DNA from: a bacterium MnTg04
Lineage (GTDB): Bacteria > Pseudomonadota > Gammaproteobacteria > Steroidobacterales > MnTg04
Assembly (NCBI GenBank): GCA_008975185.1
Contig: BFAU01000230.1
Coordinates: 1-9,448, forward strand
Direction of reading: 5' to 3'
Length of the DNA: 9,448 nt
In this document: piece after piece, positions 5,994-9,448 of the stretch
How the letters are laid out: every line of letters begins with the position of its first letter
Position numbering within the stretch: the first letter of the stretch is position 1
Program-made: the position numbers and the translations under genes
Notes under the pieces: model-generated
Database searches by the model: none
The model's input: only the letters and a program-made list of their open reading frames with translations
What the model was told of the DNA's origin: nothing

Positions 5994-6375
5994 AGCAGCG
6001 GCCTTATCCCTTGTCTATATCCTAAATATTACCTTTCCTATTGTCGCCTTCGGGCTTTTCGGCGCGGCGGCGGGCGGTTCAAACCGCCTCTTAGTACCAA
6101 CCACGGACTTGGTCGGCCAATCCGACCCTCTACGTGGCTCCCAGTTCCTTGAGACGATTCTCCCCTTCCGGGGCTTCGCCCACTATGTTTATCAGACGTG
6201 TAATGCTTCCGGAAAGAAAACTATCCGGAAGCCAACATTGATAGTGGGTTGTCCGATTGGTTGCCGAAAGGCCACAACCTTCCATTCAGCGGCAACCACC
6301 TGGCCCAAGCGGCCAGGTTGGCGGAGCGTCAGCTCACTGTTGCTCTAAAATCAAGTATAGCATGGAGCCGCTGCT
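5994..6375. other. Dense inverted-repeat element, candidate structured RNA or small mobile element
   Basis: About 380 bases without a credible gene, bounded by a perfect 9-bp inverted repeat AGCAGCGGC (5994-6002) / GCCGCTGCT (6367-6375). Inside are several perfect stems. GGCGGT/ACCGCC is at 6073-6078/6083-6088. GGTCGG/CCGACC (6111-6116/6122-6127) is nested in CCACG/CGTGG (6101-6105/6133-6137). GAGA/TCTC is at 6151-6154/6159-6162. CCCC/GGGG (6162-6165/6170-6173) competes with GGGC/GCCC (6171-6174/6178-6181). CCCACTAT/ATAGTGGG (6179-6186/6241-6248) encloses GCTTCCGG/CCGGAAGC (6205-6212/6225-6232). TGGTTGCCG/CGGCAACCA (6258-6266/6290-6298) encloses AAGG/CCTT. ACCTGGCC/GGCCAGGT is at 6298-6305/6311-6318. 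The strand is unclear: the minus strand gives a GGAA (GNRA) loop, the plus strand a C(TTCG)G loop. A minus-strand TATACT (6354-6359) could be a -10 box, making this a leader of the dioxygenase unit. I see no target duplication. It matches no RNA family I can name. Confidence 0.55.
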
Positions 6376-6412
6376 AAAACGGTGCCAGTGTCAAGTTATG
6401 TAGTTATTCTAA

Positions 6413-6514
6413 CCAGTTACTGGACTGGCAAGGATGCCGAGAAAACCGCAACTGCACTCTACTTTGGGAAACAGAAGTCCGGTTGACTATGAGAAACTGC
6501 AAAAAGTTGCTTAA
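6413..6514 (+). pseudogene. C-terminal remnant of an IS3-family transposase
   Basis: On the plus strand, the frame ending at TAA (6512-6514) reads QLHSTLGNRSPVDYEKLQ from 6449 onward. This is the signature C-terminal end of IS3-family OrfB transposases, where H-S-x-L-G-x-x-S-P-x-x-Y/F-E closes the DDE integrase domain. Only about 33 codons remain before an in-frame stop at 6410-6412, and the catalytic DDE residues are absent, so it is dead. It adjoins the element's right terminal repeat. The rest of the insertion sequence, expected to the left, is missing and replaced by the structured element and the dioxygenase unit. Confidence 0.8.
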
Positions 6515-6544
6515 CCAGGTGTCCGTAAAGCTATGACCAGCTCA
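6515..6544 (+). mobile_element. Right terminal repeat of an IS3-family element
   Basis: Directly after the transposase stop, the sequence contains GGTGTCCGTAAAGC and ends in AGCTCA. Reversed, it starts TGAGCTGGTC and runs to CGGACACC, the TGA...GGACACC pattern typical of IS3-group terminal inverted repeats. The putative outer tip is at 6544. I did not find the matching left repeat in the window, so the element is truncated. Confidence 0.65.
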
Positions 6545-6745
6545 ACCGGCCCCCTGTATCGTCACTCACCAAACGGCATGTGCGTGTCAGCAGTTGATCC
6601 CCATAACGGTCTGCTCAACCGCTCTGAATAAAGAGAAAACATCATATTAAAACTGATGCTTATTCTCAGCTTAATTCCTCCGTGCGGCTCAATGCGCGAA
6701 ACGCTCGGGAAACCAACAGCAACCGACTGGCATATTGCGCTGTTG
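6545..6745. other. Intergenic stretch with nothing recognisable
   Basis: About 200 bases between the IS3 end and the erpA relic. I find no gene, RNA or strong terminator in it. The minus-strand reading frames crossing it look like random continuation of the decayed erpA frames. A weak CGGT/ACCG hairpin near 6608-6622 has no T-tract. Confidence 0.4.
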
Positions 6746-7079
6746 GGAAAAGTAAGGACCCGTGGTATTGCATTCCCTTTTTTCGCGGGGTATGCCTGTG
6801 CCAGAATCTTCTTTATATACCAAGTATAGTTCAAAGAAAATCGCTTGCCCTGCTGGTTTGAAAATGGCTCTGGCACCACACCAGCGTTCTCGATCGCCGT
6901 GTCGCCCTCCTCCCGGTGAATCCATACTGAAAACCGGAGCAACCCCCTCCCGAGATAAAGACCCATAGCATCAAGGCCGAATTACCCTCCTCGGCGATGA
7001 GTTCCCCGACCATCGGTGCGGCCGCATCAGTCAACACCAGTTGCGTTGCCGGGCACTTTCGTTGACCAACTTCTTCTAT
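6746..7079 (-). pseudogene. erpA: Decayed erpA (Fe-S cluster insertion A-type carrier)
   Basis: On the minus strand, the frame from about 7037 reads LTDAAAPMVGELIAEEGN and then VFISGGGCSGFQYGFT, unmistakably the N-terminal half of ErpA/IscA-type carriers, including the first cluster-ligand cysteine (GGGCSGF). The match then jumps frame near 6915: EEGDTAIENAGV continues the alignment in a second frame. It shifts again: YKEDSGTGIP and a following CNTTGPYFS sit where intact ErpA has YKEDLEGAGF and TTCGCGSSFS. The two C-terminal ligand cysteines (CGC) are gone. The likely start codon is now ATA at 7077-7079, still preceded by an AGGTG ribosome site, with an in-frame stop just upstream. A functional protein is not possible without correcting at least two shifts. 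It lies 7 bases downstream of the transporter stop on the same strand. A sequencing error cannot explain the loss of both the start codon and the cysteine motif. Confidence 0.85.
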
Positions 7080-7086
7080 ATATCAC

Positions 7087-8919
7087 CTACATTGGCCACA
7101 CCCATAAGATCATTGGGATGGAAACCGCAACGATCAGTATTTCCAGCGGCAGGCCCATGCGCCAGTAGTCACCGAAGCGATAGCCGCCCGGCCCCATGAT
7201 CAGCATATTGTTTTTGTGGCCAATCGGTGTAAGAAACGCGCAGGATGCGGCCACTGCAACGCCCATCAGGAACGGGTCCGGGCTCACGCTTAGCCGGTCT
7301 GCAATTTCTACGGCGATCGGCGCGGCGATCACGGCTGTGGCCGTATTGTTCATGACGTCCGAAAGCATCATCGTGACGATAATCAACAGCGCCAGGACCA
7401 TGACTGGCGAAAATCCGGCGGACAAATCGACGATACCGTTGGCAATCAATGAGGTACTGCCGGTTGTCTGCAGCGCACTGCCGATCGGAATCATGCAACC
7501 GAGCAAGACTATCACCGGCCACTCGATGGAATGGTAGATTTCGCGGAGCGGTACGATGTTGGACAATGCCATCACCGCCACGACACAGCCCAACGCGACC
7601 GGCAGATAAACGATACCGAAACTGGCCGCGACAATGGCAGCCGAGAAAACACCGACGGCGAGCCAGGCCTTGTCCCGCTGGATAACGCGCTGACCACGGT
7701 CGGCCAGGGGCAACATGCCAAGGCGTTCGGTCACATCTGCCAGGCGTTCGTCGGCACCGAGCATCAACAAGACATCGCCGGGATGGATGACCAGCTTGCG
7801 GACATTGTCCCGAAAACGCTTGCCACCCCGAGATACTCCGACAATTGCGACGCGATAACGATAGAGCAAGCGGAAAGAGTTCGCCGAGCGACCAACCAGC
7901 GAAGATGACTCCGGAACAACGACCTCGCTCAACTGCAGGTCTTCGCTCTTGAGCAGACCTTTCCCCGCACCGATATATTCGAGCCCCATCGTACCCAGCG
8001 CCTCGGTGATGTTCTCCGGATGCGCCTCGACGACGAGAATATCGCCCGCCTCGATCTCGACGACCCGAGCCAAGCCCGGCATGCGCTCGCCCTTTCGTGT
8101 CAGACCGATGATCTCAACGTCGCTCTTTTTCGCAATCTCGTCCAGCTCCCGCACGCGCTTGCCAATGACCGGCGAATCATCGGGCACTCTCAGTTCGGCG
8201 ATATAGTCGGCGAGACCGAACAGTTCTTTCTGCGGATCCTCCTTCCGGCGTTCCGCCGGCAGCAAACGCCAACCGATAAGCGCAACATAGGCGACACCAA
8301 CCGCGGCACACGCCAAACCGACGGGAGCAAAATCGAACATCTTGTAGGATTCGCCCAGTGCATCGTTGCGAAACTCGGCAATGATGATGTTGGGCGGCGT
8401 ACCGATCAGCGTAATCATGCCTCCCAGGATCGACGCGAATGACAGCGGCATCAGGGTGAGCGCCGGTGAGCGTTTGGCTTTGGACGCGGCCTGCAAATCG
8501 AGCGGCATCAACAATGCCAGCGCGGCCACATTGTTCATGAACGCAGACAAGACTGCCGAGAGCGCAGACATGATCCCGATATGCGCCGCGAGCTTCCTCG
8601 AAGCGTCGACGAAGAATCGCGCGAGTAACTCGATGACACCGGAATTCGACAGCCCGCGGCTGATGATGAGCACCAGCGCGATGATGATCGTCGCCGGATG
8701 ACCAAAGCCGGAGAAGGCCTGATCCGTTGGCACAACGCCCGTCAGGAGCGCCGCCAGGAGCGCCACGAACGCCACCAGGTCGTAACGCCAGCGCCCCCAG
8801 ACCAGGAACACGAAAACGAAGATCAACAACGAGAAAAGAATGATTTGGTCGGGCGTCAAAATTATGGGTTTCCCTTGTTGATGGGTCGGGTCGCCTGGGA
8901 CAGCCTGGTTCGCAGGCAA
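7087..8919 (-). CDS. SLC13/DASS-family permease with two RCK_C (TrkA-C) domains
   Basis: A 610-residue inner-membrane transporter. The first membrane block (about 23-220) carries the FMNN motif (127-130) and GTPPN (173-177). A cytoplasmic middle holds two regulatory RCK_C/TrkA-C domains (about 235-310 and 325-402). The second membrane block (about 416-608) has MNNTATA (523-529) and LTPIGHKNN (563-571). The paired N-N-T/A and T-P-x-N-type motifs are the substrate and sodium sites of the divalent anion:Na+ symporter fold, and the double RCK_C insertion is typical of the YfbS/SLT-like branch, often linked to sulfate or related anions. The substrate is not certain. There is no ATG: the frame starts with TTG at 8919 (GAGG 10 bases upstream) or TTG at 8859, just before the first membrane helix. 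The dehydrogenase upstream ends 34 bases away, so they may share a transcript. Confidence 0.88.
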   Translation of the reverse strand: MPANQAVPGDPTHQQGKPIILTPDQIILFSLLIFVFVFLVWGRWRYDLVAFVALLAALLTGVVPTDQAFSGFGHPATIIIALVLIISRGLSNSGVIELLARFFVDASRKLAAHIGIMSALSAVLSAFMNNVAALALLMPLDLQAASKAKRSPALTLMPLSFASILGGMITLIGTPPNIIIAEFRNDALGESYKMFDFAPVGLACAAVGVAYVALIGWRLLPAERRKEDPQKELFGLADYIAELRVPDDSPVIGKRVRELDEIAKKSDVEIIGLTRKGERMPGLARVVEIEAGDILVVEAHPENITEALGTMGLEYIGAGKGLLKSEDLQLSEVVVPESSSLVGRSANSFRLLYRYRVAIVGVSRGGKRFRDNVRKLVIHPGDVLLMLGADERLADVTERLGMLPLADRGQRVIQRDKAWLAVGVFSAAIVAASFGIVYLPVALGCVVAVMALSNIVPLREIYHSIEWPVIVLLGCMIPIGSALQTTGSTSLIANGIVDLSAGFSPVMVLALLIIVTMMLSDVMNNTATAVIAAPIAVEIADRLSVSPDPFLMGVAVAASCAFLTPIGHKNNMLIMGPGGYRFGDYWRMGLPLEILIVAVSIPMILWVWPM

Positions 8920-8953
8920 GGTCCAGCAGCCTCACTGCCAACGGCAGCCACGC

Positions 8954-9448
8954 CTACTGGGCAGTAAAACCGCCGTCAACGCACAAATCCGTACCGGTCA
9001 CGAAAGACGCCTGGTCCGAGCAAAGCCATAACACGGCATTTGCTACCTCATCCACCTGCCCAATGCGCCCGATCGGATGCAGGGTACTCAAATCGTCTTT
9101 GGTCGTTTCGAGACTATCGGCAAGCCGATCGACCATCGATGTATCGATTACTGCCGGATTGACCGTATTGACGCGAATCCCCTGCGCCGAATACTCCAGC
9201 GCAGCGCACTTGGTGAGCCCCATCACGGCGTGCTTTGAGGCAGAATAAATCCCCAAGCCGGGAAATCCGACTACACCGGCTACTGAAGAGTTGTTGACGA
9301 TCGCCCCACCGCCGGTCTTCAGCATCTGCGGTATTTGATACTTCATCGACAACCAGACCCCTTTGACATTTATGTCCATAACGTACCGGTAGTTATCGTC
9401 CGTCTGATCCGCGAGCGGGGCAACGAGCCCTTCAACACCGGCATTGTT
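8954..9448 (-). CDS. Short-chain dehydrogenase/reductase (5' end outside window)
   Basis: The 164 C-terminal residues of a classical SDR enzyme, open to the window edge. At its first visible codon it reads NNAG, the motif that stabilises the central beta-sheet, so roughly the first 85-90 residues with the TGxxxGxG cofactor site are missing. Catalytic residues are present: Asn27 (DINVKG), Ser55 (NNSSVAG), Tyr68 and Lys72 (YSASK). The C-terminal GTDLCVDGGF block is the usual SDR ending. It would oxidise or reduce an alcohol/carbonyl with NAD(P)(H); the substrate cannot be deduced. It resembles the many cyclohexanol or glucose dehydrogenase-like SDRs. It precedes the SLC13 transporter gene on the same strand by 34 bases, which may mean a shared operon. 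Confidence 0.92.
   Translation of the reverse strand, partial: NNAGVEGLVAPLADQTDDNYRYVMDINVKGVWLSMKYQIPQMLKTGGGAIVNNSSVAGVVGFPGLGIYSASKHAVMGLTKCAALEYSAQGIRVNTVNPAVIDTSMVDRLADSLETTKDDLSTLHPIGRIGQVDEVANAVLWLCSDQASFVTGTDLCVDGGFTAQ

Noticed and set aside
6046..6060. Possible plus-strand terminator GCC-TTCG-GGC followed by TTTT
   Set aside because: The stem has only 3 base pairs and there is no plus-strand gene upstream for it to terminate.
5916..6348. Two overlapping plus-strand open frames (78 and 141 codons)
   Set aside because: They run through the perfect stems in two frames at once, have no ribosome site I trust, and the peptides show no recognisable domain. The open frames look like a by-product of the GC-rich hairpins.
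5994..6375. Structured element as group II intron, RNase P RNA, tmRNA, 6S RNA or cobalamin riboswitch
   Set aside because: I looked for their hallmark sequences (domain V catalytic triad hairpin, GAGGAAAGUC-type core, B12 box and others) on both strands and did not find them.
6562..6966. A 134-codon minus-strand frame
   Set aside because: Its N-terminal part contains the frameshifted erpA segment EEGDTAIENAGV and the rest is random continuation; it is part of the pseudogene, not an intact gene.

Overview
The window looks like chromosome from a Gram-negative proteobacterium, probably a gammaproteobacterium. It has a TonB-dependent outer-membrane receptor with a signal peptide, a TPP riboswitch-controlled thiamine salvage operon, and a relic of erpA, a Fe-S cluster gene typical of proteobacteria. 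Almost everything reads on the minus strand. The exceptions are the C-terminal tail of an unidentified plus-strand gene at 1-150 and a truncated IS3-type transposase end near 6413-6544. I saw no rRNA, tRNA or CRISPR array.

Region 1 (158-4108, minus) is a compact thiamine salvage operon. A TATAAT -10 box and a full TPP riboswitch precede a TonB-dependent receptor, an 87-residue YkoF-type thiamine-binding protein, a PnuC-family (PnuT-like) inner-membrane transporter and a ThiK-like kinase. The last four genes are packed with a 2-base gap, an 8-base overlap and a 4-base ATGA overlap. The implied route is thiamine across the outer membrane, then through PnuT, then trapped as thiamine phosphate.

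Region 2 (4144-5881, minus) is a two-gene unit: a 2-oxoglutarate/Fe(II) dioxygenase resembling the free-amino-acid hydroxylases (L-isoleucine dioxygenase type), followed 12 bases later by a homoserine-kinase-like phosphotransferase. The natural reading is hydroxylation of a small amino-acid-like substrate followed by phosphorylation of a hydroxyl group. The substrate is unknown. Hand-counted blocks in this unit are lower in GC than blocks in the flanking genes, which suggests acquisition.

Region 3 (5866-7079) is gene-poor. It holds a dense set of perfect inverted repeats (about 5994-6375) closed by a 9-bp outer repeat, which I could not assign to a known RNA or element. Next come the right end of an IS3-family insertion sequence, about 200 bases with nothing recognisable, and a decayed erpA gene that has lost its start codon, its reading frame and its C-terminal cysteine ligands.

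Region 4 (7087-9448, minus) has a SLC13/DASS-family transporter with two RCK_C (TrkA-C) domains, preceded by a short-chain dehydrogenase that runs off the right edge. The most interesting parts for follow-up are the dioxygenase-kinase pair, the structured element upstream of it, and the thiamine operon as a complete outer-membrane-to-kinase pathway.
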